The notes: generated by a model not told the origin, from the letters alone. A DNA stretch of 20,809 nt from Chloroflexota bacterium (GCA_017860765.1 JAGDMY010000001.1:1-20809); one strand, 5' to 3'; shown: positions 1 through 7,874, counted from the first letter of the stretch. A program made the numbers and translations.

Positions 1-1
1 A

Positions 2-1597
2 ATGTACGGATTTCTGGCCTTGGTTTTGGTTACAGCGCTAATTGTCAGCGGTTGTATTCCCAAACCCAGGCCACCGACCACTACCACCTCCATTGCCACA
101 GGAGGTACGCTCAACCTGACGGGAATTGACCCGCTTACTCTTGACCCGGCTAAGATGAATGAAGCGGGGTCGGCCTCTTACGTGGTACAGATATTCAGCG
201 GCCTGCTCAAAATGGGAGACAATCTGGAGCCAGTTCCGGATATCGCCGAAAATATGCCAGAGATTAGTGCAGACGGCCTGACTTACACCTTCCATTTGCG
301 GCAGGGAGTTAAATTCCATGACGGCAAAACGCTGACCGCTTCTGACATCAAGTACTCCTGGGAACGGGCCGCTAATCCGGCTACTAAATCGCCGACCGCG
401 GGCACCTACCTGGGAGACATCGTGGGAGTAAAGGATGAACTAGCGGGGAAAAGCAGCCAGATCAGCGGAGTTAAAGTAGTCGATGAGAACACGCTCCAGG
501 TTGCTGTGGACTCGCCTAAATCCTATTTTCTTTATAAACTGACCTATCCGGCAACCTTCATTGTGGATAAAGATAACGTGAACAGAGGCGCTAATTGGTC
601 TAACCAACCCAACGGGACCGGGCCGTTTAAGGTTAAGGAATGGAAACCCGAGGTCTCCCTGACCCTGGAAAATAATAATCTATATTACGCTGAAAAGCCC
701 AAGTTGAATCAGGTAAAATTTCAATACAACAATACCAGTGGTGATATGGACCTGTATGAGACCGGGCAAATTGACTTAACCGGAGCCAGCACCCTTTATT
801 ATGACAAAATCATGGACAGGTCCGAACCATTTTACGCCGAATTATACGTTTCTCCAAACCTGAGCGTAGAGTATATCGGCTTTAATAGCCGCCAGCCGCC
901 TTTTGATGACGTTAATATCCGGCGAGCCTTCAACATGGCCATTGATAAGGATAAGATGATTAACTTGATTTATCGGGACATGGCACAGAAAGCCAACGGT
1001 ATTCTGCCTCCCGGTATGCCAGGGTACAATCAGAATCTTGTGGGGCTGGCATATGATGTAAATCAGGCCAAAGCCCTGATTGCAGCCTCCAAGTACGGCG
1101 ACGCCGCCCGCCTGCCCCCCATCTCCCTAACTTTCTCTGGAGAAGGCGGGGGAGCCGGACCTTTGCTCCAGGCTCTGGTCTTTCAGTGGAAACAAAACCT
1201 GGGGGTTGAAGTTAAGATAAGGCAAGTTGAACCTGAGATTGCAGCAGCCAATTTTGCTGCAGAAGTAGATCAGCTGTATTATTTTAGCTGGATTGCGGAT
1301 TACCCGCACCCTCAAGATTTTCTGGATATTCTCTTTCATTCTGGGTCCACCTACAATTATGGCCAGTACAGCAATCCCCAGGTAGATTCCCTGATCCAGA
1401 AAGCTAATCAGACGTTGAACCGGGAACAGAGCTTCCTTCTATATCAGGAAGCAGAACAGAAAATGGTAGATGACGCGGCTTGTCTACCTCTAACCTTTGG
1501 TAAAAACTATCTCTTGATTCAGCCCTATGTACAGGGTTATGCTATTAACCCGCTGGGTTTCGCTACATTGGATAAGGTCTCCATCTTGCCTCATTGA
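2..1597 (+). CDS. ABC transporter substrate-binding lipoprotein, peptide/oligopeptide (OppA/DppA, SBP_bac_5) family; 5' end cut by window
   Basis: Extracytoplasmic solute receptor that would deliver peptides or similar solutes to an ABC importer. The visible protein starts with a hydrophobic stretch ending in a lipobox, VSGC, at residues 15-18, so Cys18 would be lipidated after signal peptidase II cleavage. A Pro/Thr-rich linker follows, then the family body: an N-terminal lobe with the typical pattern LDPAKMNEAGSASYVVQIFS, a FHDGKTLTASDIKYSWER segment near residues 105-122, and NGTGPFKVKEW near residue 205. About 530 residues is normal for the family. The first visible ATG lacks the usual positively charged n-region, so the true start probably lies upstream of the window. 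Permease and ATPase genes are not in view. The solute cannot be told from sequence; nickel, peptide and sugar-oligomer binders all share this fold. Confidence 0.9.
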   Translation: MYGFLALVLVTALIVSGCIPKPRPPTTTTSIATGGTLNLTGIDPLTLDPAKMNEAGSASYVVQIFSGLLKMGDNLEPVPDIAENMPEISADGLTYTFHLRQGVKFHDGKTLTASDIKYSWERAANPATKSPTAGTYLGDIVGVKDELAGKSSQISGVKVVDENTLQVAVDSPKSYFLYKLTYPATFIVDKDNVNRGANWSNQPNGTGPFKVKEWKPEVSLTLENNNLYYAEKPKLNQVKFQYNNTSGDMDLYETGQIDLTGASTLYYDKIMDRSEPFYAELYVSPNLSVEYIGFNSRQPPFDDVNIRRAFNMAIDKDKMINLIYRDMAQKANGILPPGMPGYNQNLVGLAYDVNQAKALIAASKYGDAARLPPISLTFSGEGGGAGPLLQALVFQWKQNLGVEVKIRQVEPEIAAANFAAEVDQLYYFSWIADYPHPQDFLDILFHSGSTYNYGQYSNPQVDSLIQKANQTLNREQSFLLYQEAEQKMVDDAACLPLTFGKNYLLIQPYVQGYAINPLGFATLDKVSILPH

Positions 1598-1630
1598 ATA
1601 TAAGATTCTAATAAGCTGACGGGGAGAAAA

Positions 1631-2449
1631 ATGAGAAAGTTATCCGATTTAATCGTCTTGATCAGGGGTGGAGGGGAGGTGGGCACTGCGATAGCCCATC
1701 GCCTTAGACGCAGCCATTTCAGAATTTGCATTACCGAAATAGCCCAGCCTCTGGCGGTAAGCCGAGGCTCCTGTTTTTCCGAGGCAGTTTATGACTTAAC
1801 CAAAACAGTGGAGGATATCACTGCCAAACGAAGTCTGCCTTCGCTGGAAAACATCTATCGCTTATGGCGGAATGGCGAGATTCCCGTCGTAGTGGACCCT
1901 GAATTATCCGTGAAACCGCTGCTCAAACCAGACGTATTGATTAATGCCATGATGTTGAAGAGAGTGACCAATACCAGAATAGACGATGCGCCACTGGTAA
2001 TCGGAATCGGGCCGGGTTTTACCGCCTCTGTCGACGTCCACATGGTGATCGAATCAAACAACAGCAATAACCTGGGCAAGGTGATACTGGAAGGGAAGAC
2101 AGAAGGAGATTCTGCCATACCCCTCGGAATTGGCAGCTTGGACAAGGACAGAGCGATCTGGGCAGAAGATGCCGGGGTATTTACGACTGAGAGGAATATC
2201 GGTGATCATATCCAGGTAGGGGACATAGTGGGAAAATTGAATGATGTTCCTCTGCCAGCGACAGCCTCCGGGATGTTGCGCGGGCTATTAAGAAATGAAG
2301 TTAAAGTTTTGGCTAACACCGAACTCGCCGAAATAGATCCCGGAAACGATAGATCTGTCTGCTTCTCCATCCGCGATAACATGCGGGCCATTAGCGGAGG
2401 GGCACTGGAGGCCATCATGATAGCCCTGAACACGCCGGAAGCGAGTTAA
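1631..2449 (+). CDS. yqeB: YqeB, selenium-dependent molybdenum hydroxylase system protein (EF2563 family)
   Basis: The 272-residue protein begins with a nucleotide-binding-type glycine motif, IRGGGEVGTAIAHRL at residues 11-25, followed by conserved family features including LINAMMLKR near residue 104 and a PLVIGIGPGFTA stretch near residue 121. This matches the YqeB/EF2563 family, which in known genomes accompanies selenium-dependent molybdenum hydroxylases and is thought to act in their maturation; its biochemical activity is not established. The start is preceded by GGGGAG with 5 bases spacing. It lies 33 bases after the lipoprotein gene. No hydroxylase or selD is in the window, but MOSC, mobA and moeA are further downstream, which fits a molybdenum cofactor role. 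Confidence 0.85.
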   Translation: MRKLSDLIVLIRGGGEVGTAIAHRLRRSHFRICITEIAQPLAVSRGSCFSEAVYDLTKTVEDITAKRSLPSLENIYRLWRNGEIPVVVDPELSVKPLLKPDVLINAMMLKRVTNTRIDDAPLVIGIGPGFTASVDVHMVIESNNSNNLGKVILEGKTEGDSAIPLGIGSLDKDRAIWAEDAGVFTTERNIGDHIQVGDIVGKLNDVPLPATASGMLRGLLRNEVKVLANTELAEIDPGNDRSVCFSIRDNMRAISGGALEAIMIALNTPEAS

Positions 2450-2492
2450 TCTAGACTTTTTACCTCTCCAATAAAACCCTCAAAGAATAAAG

Positions 2493-2521
2493 TTGACAGC
2501 AGGCTGCTTTTAGATTATTAT
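2493..2521 (+). promoter_or_regulatory. sigma70-type promoter for the Rrf2-family regulator
   Basis: TTGACA at 2493-2498 is a perfect -35 hexamer. A 17-base spacer leads to TATTAT at 2516-2521. The predicted start of transcription is near 2528, about 30 bases before the regulator's ATG. This is the best-matching promoter in the window. Confidence 0.75.
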
Positions 2522-2525
2522 GACT

Positions 2526-2539
2526 AATATGATAATATT
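2526..2539. promoter_or_regulatory. AT-rich dyad at the transcription start, possible autoregulatory operator
   Basis: AATAT, four bases (GATA), then ATATT form a perfect 5-bp inverted repeat just downstream of the -10 box. IscR-like Rrf2 proteins often bind dyads overlapping their own promoter, so an autoregulatory site is plausible. The repeat is AT-rich and short, so chance is possible. Confidence 0.35.
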
Positions 2540-2557
2540 TGTAAACAAGGAATTGAG

Positions 2558-3001
2558 ATGAAACTTTCGACTAGAACACGCTATGGAATGAGAGCCTTGA
2601 TGGACCTGGCAATACACGGCAGTGAAAAAACAGTACAGCTCAAGGATATTGCTAAAAGACAGGATATTTCCTTATCGTATCTGGAACATCTGGTTATGCC
2701 TCTGGTATCAGCGGGAATGGTGAAGAGTACCCGCGGTGCCAGGGGAGGAATCAAACTGGGCCGCCCGGCCCGGCAAATAAGGCTGGTAGAAATATTGGAA
2801 GTACTGGAGGGCCCCCTGGCCCCGGTGGAATGTCTCAAGGACTCCAAGTACTGTCCGCGCTCCGGGGCCTGTGCAACCCAGGATGTCTGGAATGAGATGA
2901 AAGAAGCCATGGGAAATGTGCTAAGTACGCAAACCCTGCAGGACCTGGCGGATCGACAAAAGACTAAATATGGCCAGTCACCAGCCATGTATTATATTTA
3001 G
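2558..3001 (+). CDS. Rrf2/IscR-family transcriptional regulator with likely Fe-S cluster cysteines
   Basis: A 147-residue winged-helix regulator. The N-terminus MKLSTRTRYGMRALMDLA is the Rrf2 family signature, followed by a recognition region (ISLSYLEHLV, residues 38-47) and a wing (STRGARGGIKLGR, residues 57-69). Three cysteines near residues 94-107 are spaced CX6CX5C, close to the CX5CX5C [2Fe-2S] ligand pattern of IscR, so it probably senses Fe-S or redox status. This spacing is one residue longer than in classical IscR, so cluster type is uncertain. It has its own promoter, RBS AAGGA, and stands ahead of methionine and cysteine-desulfurase genes, suggesting control of sulfur or Fe-S metabolism. 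A CymR-like cysteine regulator is the alternative. Confidence 0.88.
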   Translation: MKLSTRTRYGMRALMDLAIHGSEKTVQLKDIAKRQDISLSYLEHLVMPLVSAGMVKSTRGARGGIKLGRPARQIRLVEILEVLEGPLAPVECLKDSKYCPRSGACATQDVWNEMKEAMGNVLSTQTLQDLADRQKTKYGQSPAMYYI

Positions 3002-3055
3002 CCTTCTAATATAAACCTCAGGAAGGACATTCGTGCCAGTCGGGAATAATTCTAA

Positions 3056-3193
3056 GGAGAAGTTAAATTAAATACCAGCGCGTTGCATGCCGGTCAGGAG
3101 GACATCAAAGCCGATATTGACCGGGCGCTCCAGAACCCGTCTCCTGCTAAGGCCCTGTGTGATGACGAAATGAGAGATCTAAGATGGAAGTAA
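3056..3193 (+). pseudogene. metY: collapsed remnant of metY (O-acetylhomoserine sulfhydrylase), N-terminus joined to C-terminus
   Basis: An open frame with no ATG/GTG/TTG start follows an AAGGAG ribosome site (3054-3059). Its first residues read KLNTSALHAGQ, the typical start of O-acetylhomoserine sulfhydrylases. The frame runs straight into EDIKADIDRALQN, which is like the typical C-terminal helix of the same family. The roughly 400 intervening residues, including the PLP site, are absent. The frame ends at TAA 3191-3193, overlapping the metX start by 10 bases, as a coupled metY-metX operon would. The codon expected as start is TTA, perhaps a decayed TTG. The simplest reading is an internal in-frame deletion of metY with loss of the start. 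An assembly collapse is the main alternative. Confidence 0.6.
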
Positions 3194-4350
3194 AAACAGA
3201 TTTAAAAGAGAAAAGCCTTGGACAGGTTGAAACACAGTATTATACCTTCGGCCGCCCACCACATGAATTCAAACTGGAAAACGGGGAGAACTTTGGACCG
3301 GTGACACTGGCTTATGAGACCTACGGGCAGTTGAATGCCCGGCGGTCTAATGCCATCCTGATTCTGCACGCTCTGTCAGGTGACGCGCACGTAGCCGGCT
3401 ATTCAGCCAGTGGAACAAATCCAGGATGGTGGGATAACATGGTCGGTCCGGGTAAAGCCTTTGATACCGGGAAATATTTTATTATCTGCTCCAACATACT
3501 GGGCGGCTGCCGGGGGTCCACCGGTCCTTCATCTATCAATCCGGCGACCTCCAGGCCTTACGGCTTGACGTTCCCGGTCATCAGCATCAGTGATATGGTT
3601 AAAGCCCAGATACATCTGCTAGAACACCTGGGAATCGAGCAGCTCCTCACCGTGGCCGGAGGCTCTATGGGAGGAATGCAGGTCCTGGAATGGATGTTCT
3701 CGCATCCAGAGCGAATTAAGAGCGCAATACCCATCTCAACCGCGATGCGGCATTCTCCCCAGCAGATCGCCTTCAATGAAGTAGGCCGGCAGGCCATTAT
3801 GTCAGATCCAAATTGGAGCGAGGGCAACTATTATAGCAGTCAAGCCCCTGAAAGAGGGCTAGCGGTTGCCAGAATGCTGGGACATATTACCTATATGAGC
3901 GATAAATCTATGGCTGAAAAATTCGGACGCAGGCGCAAAGAGGACCGCAAGCCGTTCAAATTTACCGCCGATTTTGAGGTTGAGGGTTATTTGCATCATC
4001 GCGGACAGACCTTTGTGGGAAGATTTGACGCTAATTCATATCTTTACATAACTAAGGCTATGGACTATTTTGAGGCTAACCGCGGAGAACCGGCCCAGAA
4101 TTTATTGCTGGGAACGGGCCTCAAGGTGTTGGTGATCGCCTTTAAATCCGATTGGCTATACCCAACGTATCAAACCAGGGAAATTGCCCGGACCTGCAAA
4201 CTGGCCGGCCTGGACACAACTTATTGCGAAATTGAGTCCGATTATGGTCATGATGCTTTTCTGCTCGAGATTGAAGAGCAGACGCACCTGGTCAAGTTTT
4301 TTCTGGAAAGGAATCTCAACGGAAAAATAGCTGATGAATACAGCCGCTAA
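3184..4350 (+). CDS. metX: homoserine O-acetyltransferase MetX
   Basis: Cytoplasmic alpha/beta-hydrolase-fold acyltransferase that activates homoserine with acetyl-CoA for methionine synthesis. The 388-residue length is typical. The nucleophile elbow AGGSMGGMQ places Ser161; the other triad members are Asp323 (KSDWLYP) and His356 (SDYGHDAFL). Other family marks are the LHALSGDAH oxyanion region near residue 61, the GWWDNMVGPGKAFDT segment and SNILGGCRGSTGPSS near residue 103. Some relatives use succinyl-CoA or serine, and sequence alone does not exclude that. It overlaps the metY remnant upstream by 10 bases and metW downstream by 17 bases, so the three form a translationally coupled unit. 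With metY decayed here, sulfhydrylation must rely on another locus. Confidence 0.93.
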   Translation: MEVKTDLKEKSLGQVETQYYTFGRPPHEFKLENGENFGPVTLAYETYGQLNARRSNAILILHALSGDAHVAGYSASGTNPGWWDNMVGPGKAFDTGKYFIICSNILGGCRGSTGPSSINPATSRPYGLTFPVISISDMVKAQIHLLEHLGIEQLLTVAGGSMGGMQVLEWMFSHPERIKSAIPISTAMRHSPQQIAFNEVGRQAIMSDPNWSEGNYYSSQAPERGLAVARMLGHITYMSDKSMAEKFGRRRKEDRKPFKFTADFEVEGYLHHRGQTFVGRFDANSYLYITKAMDYFEANRGEPAQNLLLGTGLKVLVIAFKSDWLYPTYQTREIARTCKLAGLDTTYCEIESDYGHDAFLLEIEEQTHLVKFFLERNLNGKIADEYSR

Positions 4351-4945
4351 TTTAGATGGTTTCGAATATAAAATAATCGCCAGCCTTATTGATCCCGGGG
4401 CCTCGGTGCTGGATCTGGGCTGCGGCGACGGTGAATTGCTCGCTCTGCTAAGGAGAAAAAAAAATGTCAGCAAAGTTCAGGGCATCGAGATTGATGAAAA
4501 AGCTATTTATAAATGTGTAGCGCGGGGATTAAGCGTGTTCCATGGTGACATTGATAGCGGCCTGGCTGAATATGACGATAATTCCTTTGATTACGTCATA
4601 CTTAACCAGAGCTTTCAGCAGGTGAAGAGACCGGATTTCGTGGTAGGAGAGGCGTTGAGAGTTGGCCGGCAAGCCATAGTAGGCTTTCCCAACTTCGCTT
4701 ATATTAAAGCGCGCTACCAGCTGGCGATCCGAGGCTTTGCTCCGATCACCCGATCTTTGCCCTATGAATGGCATGATACCCCCAATCTTCACTTCCTGAG
4801 CATCGCAGATTTCATAAACTATTGTAAAAAAAGGGATATTAAGATCAAAAAAGCCTTTTATCTGCGGAATAATATCCAGGTCAGATTCTTCCCCAATTTA
4901 TTGGCCCTGTCGGGAATATTCTTAATCAGCAGAAAAACTGATTAA
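4334..4945 (+). CDS. metW: methionine biosynthesis protein MetW (class I methyltransferase fold)
   Basis: A 203-residue protein with the SAM-binding motif I VLDLGCGDGELLALL at residues 24-38 and an acidic motif II region (GIEID, residues 50-54). NQSFQQVKRPDFVVGEALRV near residue 90 and the FPNFAYIKARYQL and WHDTPNLHFLS segments are typical of MetW. MetW nearly always pairs with MetX and is reported to associate with it, though its own chemistry is unclear. The 17-base overlap with metX in a different frame supports coupled synthesis. The start codon lies inside the metX coding sequence without a strong ribosome site, which fits coupling. Confidence 0.92.
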   Translation: MNTAANLDGFEYKIIASLIDPGASVLDLGCGDGELLALLRRKKNVSKVQGIEIDEKAIYKCVARGLSVFHGDIDSGLAEYDDNSFDYVILNQSFQQVKRPDFVVGEALRVGRQAIVGFPNFAYIKARYQLAIRGFAPITRSLPYEWHDTPNLHFLSIADFINYCKKRDIKIKKAFYLRNNIQVRFFPNLLALSGIFLISRKTD

Positions 4946-4959
4946 AACGCAGAATCCAG

Positions 4960-4988
4960 TTGCCTAAATTACAGATTTATTATCTAAT
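4960..4988 (+). promoter_or_regulatory. weak promoter candidate before the cysteine desulfurase gene
   Basis: TTGCCT at 4960-4965 and TCTAAT at 4983-4988 are separated by 17 bases in the 124-base gap between metW and the desulfurase gene. The hexamers are imperfect. The adjoining CTAATAT string also occurs at 2524-2530 in the Rrf2 promoter, which could reflect shared regulation but is short enough for chance. Confidence 0.3.
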
Positions 4989-5069
4989 ATACTTAGCGGG
5001 CGATGAGCAACTATGCATTATCGCCGATTCATTTCCGCATTAACTGGCCGATTCCGGGAGGGTTACCCT

Positions 5070-6239
5070 ATGAAAAGAATATATTTGGATTACGCGGCTA
5101 CAACTCCGGTTCATCCTGAAGTAGTCCAGGCCATGGTACCTTATTTTACCCAGTATTTCGGTAATCCCTCCAGCATCCATTCCTGCGGACAAGAAGCCCG
5201 AAAAGGTGTTGAAGAAGCGCGCCTGAAGGTAGCCGATTTTATTGGCGCCCGGCCTGAAGAGGTGGTCTTCACCAGCGGCGGCACCGAGTCGGACAACTTT
5301 ACTTTAAAGGGTGTAGCCTATGCTAATGAAACTAAGGGGAACCACATCATTACCAATGCTGCTGAACATCATGCCGTTCTGGAACCCTGTCATTTCCTGG
5401 AAAAAAGAGGTTTTAAGGTAACTTACTTGCCCGTCGACCAATACGGCATGGTAGACCCGGATAGCGTCAGGAAAGCGATTACGTCACAGACCATACTGGT
5501 CTCTGTGATGCATGCCAGCAACGAAGTCGGTACCGTTCAGCCTATTGCCGAGATAGGCCAAATCACGCGGGAAGCTGGAGTTTACCTGCATACCGATGCA
5601 GTCCAAACAGTAGGCCATCTGCCCATCAATGTCGGCGAACTGCAAGTAGACCTGCTTTCAATCTCCGGCCACAAATTATATGGTCCTAAAGGAATCGGGG
5701 TCTTATACATCCGCAAAGGGACTAAAATCACTCCCTTTTTGCAGGGTGGAGGCCAGGAGGAAGGGAGACGGGGCAGTACCTATAACGTCCCGGGCATCGT
5801 AGGCCTGGGAAAAGCCATAGAGATCGCCCGGCTGGATATGGGCGGCGAAGAAATAAGGCTGTCTGATTTTCGCGATCGTTTAATCCAGGGTCTTCTGACT
5901 AAAATTGAATATACCCGTTTGAACGGTCATCCAAAGAAGCGGTTGCCCAATAATGTCAATGTCAGCCTGGCTTTTGTAGAAGGCGAGGCCACTTTGCTTA
6001 GCCTGGATCTGGAAGGAATCTGTGCTTCGACCGGCTCGGCCTGCACTTCCGAAAGCTTGGAAGCCTCACACGTGTTGACTGCTATGAAGGTTCCCGCAGA
6101 AGAAGCTCGCTGCTCTTTGCGGTTCAGCTTGGGAAAATGGACCACGGAATCGGATATTGAAAAGGTATTGGACATTCTGCCAAAAATAATTACCAAGCTC
6201 AGGTCAATGTCCCCGCTTTATAAAGCCATGGCAAAATAA
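5070..6239 (+). CDS. iscS: cysteine desulfurase, IscS/NifS family (canonical active site)
   Basis: PLP enzyme that converts cysteine to alanine and a protein persulfide for Fe-S clusters and other sulfur cofactors. The ATG at 5070 was chosen because GGGAGGG lies 7 bases upstream and the protein then begins MKRIYLDYAATTPVHPEV like its family; an upstream in-frame ATG at 5013 would add 19 unrelated residues. In the 389-residue form all key residues are present: His100 (stacks on PLP), Asn151, Asp176, Gln179, the Schiff-base Lys202 in SGHKLYGPKG, trans-acting Thr237, the persulfide Cys325 in STGSACTSESL and the substrate-binding Arg351. It follows metW and precedes the AIR-synthase-like gene by 19 bases. 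It contrasts with the second homologue at 9594, which lacks most of these residues. Confidence 0.94.
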   Translation: MKRIYLDYAATTPVHPEVVQAMVPYFTQYFGNPSSIHSCGQEARKGVEEARLKVADFIGARPEEVVFTSGGTESDNFTLKGVAYANETKGNHIITNAAEHHAVLEPCHFLEKRGFKVTYLPVDQYGMVDPDSVRKAITSQTILVSVMHASNEVGTVQPIAEIGQITREAGVYLHTDAVQTVGHLPINVGELQVDLLSISGHKLYGPKGIGVLYIRKGTKITPFLQGGGQEEGRRGSTYNVPGIVGLGKAIEIARLDMGGEEIRLSDFRDRLIQGLLTKIEYTRLNGHPKKRLPNNVNVSLAFVEGEATLLSLDLEGICASTGSACTSESLEASHVLTAMKVPAEEARCSLRFSLGKWTTESDIEKVLDILPKIITKLRSMSPLYKAMAK

Positions 6240-6258
6240 CAATTGTGGAAGGCAAGCT

Positions 6259-7317
6259 ATGAGTGAACTACCTGCCATCGGTAAAATCTCGCCAGAAATT
6301 TTTAATGAGTTGATTTATCCCCGTCTGGGCGCCAAAAGCGACCACGTTATAGTGGGACCTCAACATGGAGTGGATGTCGGAATTGTAGAAATCGGCAATA
6401 AAGCCGTGTCCTTTACCTGCGATCCTGTCTTCATAGTACCGGAGTACGGCTGGGAAAGGGCAGCCTGGTTCGCCATTCATATTATAGCTTCAGATTCTGT
6501 GACCAGCGGATTGAAGCCGGCTTATCTATCTATAGACCTCAATTTACCCATGTCGATCACCAAGGAACAGCTTTCCATAACCTGGGATATTATCCACCAA
6601 GAATGTACCAAGATTGGCATCAATATCATCACTGGACACACTGCCAGATATGCCGACTGCCATTACCCCATGGTAGGAGGCGCTACCATTATTGGCATCG
6701 GCGAACTGAATGAATATGTTACTCCCAGACTGGCCAAGGTGGGAGACAGGATAATTATCACTAAAGGACCGGCTATCGAAGCCTCGGGCATTTTCGCTGC
6801 CATGTTTCCCAAACTGCTGGAGGAAAAATTCGGTCGCGTTTTCAGCCAGAAAGCCCAGGAAATCTTTTATAAAATGTCTGTAGTGGAGGATGGCCTGACT
6901 GCCATCTCTGTGGGAAGAAGAGAAAACGGCGTTACAGCTATGCACGATGCCACCGAATGTGGAGTGTGGGGCGGATTATATGAAATCGGGCAGTCCTCAG
7001 GTACGGGAGTAAGGGTTGAGAAAGAAAAAATTGTTATGGAGGAGGGGGTTTCTGAAATCTGCCAGAACTTCGGCATCGATCCCTATGCCTCCATCAGCGA
7101 AGGGACTCTGATTCTAACCTGCCGCGAGCTTAAAGCAGAGGCTATTGTAGCAGCTTTACATAAGAAGAATATCAAGGCATCGGTGGTGGGAGAGCTCACC
7201 CGGCCGGAAATGGGGATGATCCTGGTCAAGGAAGGCAGAGAAACCAAACTGGAACATCCCATTGTAGACCCCTTCTGGAAGGCTTTTTACAGTGCCTTGG
7301 AAAAACGTGAAGGTTAA
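6259..7317 (+). CDS. AIR synthase-related protein (PurM/HypE-like superfamily)
   Basis: A 352-residue member of the PurM/HypE/SelD/ThiL ATP-dependent superfamily. The N-terminal half has the family glycine/aspartate pattern (VGPQHGVDVGIVEIG, residues 32-46, and FTCDPVF), an INIITGHTARYADCHYP stretch near residue 118, and the domain-joining GDRIIITKGPAIEASGIFA near residue 159. The C-terminal domain carries GVTAMHDATECGVWGGLYEI near residue 216, the usual glycine-rich catalytic region. It most resembles HypE, but it ends in PFWKAFYSALEKREG without the C-terminal cysteine that HypE thiocyanates, and it lacks SelD's N-terminal Cys/Sec motif. The substrate is therefore unknown. It sits 19 bases after a cysteine desulfurase and 11 bases before a CoA-binding protein, suggesting one operon. 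Confidence 0.8.
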   Translation: MSELPAIGKISPEIFNELIYPRLGAKSDHVIVGPQHGVDVGIVEIGNKAVSFTCDPVFIVPEYGWERAAWFAIHIIASDSVTSGLKPAYLSIDLNLPMSITKEQLSITWDIIHQECTKIGINIITGHTARYADCHYPMVGGATIIGIGELNEYVTPRLAKVGDRIIITKGPAIEASGIFAAMFPKLLEEKFGRVFSQKAQEIFYKMSVVEDGLTAISVGRRENGVTAMHDATECGVWGGLYEIGQSSGTGVRVEKEKIVMEEGVSEICQNFGIDPYASISEGTLILTCRELKAEAIVAALHKKNIKASVVGELTRPEMGMILVKEGRETKLEHPIVDPFWKAFYSALEKREG

Positions 7318-7328
7318 AGGAGGGAATA

Positions 7329-7727
7329 ATGAGCACAGAGGAAGAAATCCTGGATGATAGCCACGTGGTAGCTGTGGTAGGGGCTTCGTCGAAGGCCGGA
7401 CGGGCCAGCAATCATGTCGTGAGCTATTTAAAGAAGTGTGGCTATAAGATCATCCCGGTCAACCCGATGGAAAAAAAGGTCCAGGATGAAACCTGTTATC
7501 CGGACTTGAAATCAATACCGCAAAAAGTAGATATTGTGGATATCTTTCGCCGCTCCGAGGAAGTCCCGCCGATAGTAGAAGATGCTATCAAAATAGGAGC
7601 TAAGGCGGTTTGGATGCAAGAAGGTGTCGTTAACGAAGAGGCGGCAGATAAGGCTCGCAAGGCAGGCTTGAAAGTGGTTATGGATAGATGTATGGCGAAG
7701 GAACATCTCCGATTACACGCCGAATAG
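7329..7727 (+). CDS. CoA-binding domain protein (YccU-like, CoA_binding_2)
   Basis: A 132-residue Rossmann-fold protein. VVAVVGASSKAGRASNHVVS (residues 13-32) is the nucleotide-binding turn, followed by GYKIIPVNPMEKK, then a VDIVDIFRRSEEVPPIVEDA segment that is the YccU-type signature and an AVWMQEGVVNEEAADKA stretch. These proteins bind CoA in structures, but their cellular function is unknown. RBS AAAGGAGGG lies just before the ATG, 11 bases after the AIR-synthase-like stop codon, so the two are probably co-transcribed. Ends 147 bases before the MOSC gene. Confidence 0.88.
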   Translation: MSTEEEILDDSHVVAVVGASSKAGRASNHVVSYLKKCGYKIIPVNPMEKKVQDETCYPDLKSIPQKVDIVDIFRRSEEVPPIVEDAIKIGAKAVWMQEGVVNEEAADKARKAGLKVVMDRCMAKEHLRLHAE

Positions 7728-7769
7728 GCAATGGGCATTTCACAGGAAGGGTCGAAGATATCTGCATTT

Positions 7770-7799
7770 TTGCTTAGCGGCCTCCAGGTGTAGTACTAT
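7770..7799 (+). promoter_or_regulatory. weak promoter candidate for the MOSC-nadA-ferredoxin operon
   Basis: TTGCTT at 7770-7775 and TACTAT at 7794-7799 are spaced 18 bases apart within the only sizeable gap ahead of the MOSC gene. Both boxes are imperfect. Its position fits an operon start. Confidence 0.28.
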
Positions 7800-7874
7800 G
7801 GAGTTTATCCAGAAGGAAATAGTTGTCAGTTTTCGCGGGAGCCCGCGCAACAGATGGAGAGAAGGACCAATAAA

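Noticed and set aside
2581..2988. 135-residue minus-strand open frame over the Rrf2 gene
   Set aside because: The plus-strand gene is well conserved with promoter and ribosome site; the reverse frame has no recognisable content.
5013..5069. Upstream ATG extending the first cysteine desulfurase by 19 residues
   Set aside because: The extra residues are unlike the family, and the ATG at 5070 has a good ribosome site.
6259..7317. Calling the AIR-synthase-like gene selD (selenophosphate synthetase)
   Set aside because: The N-terminal Cys/Sec catalytic motif and lysine of SelD are absent; HypE-like motifs fit better.
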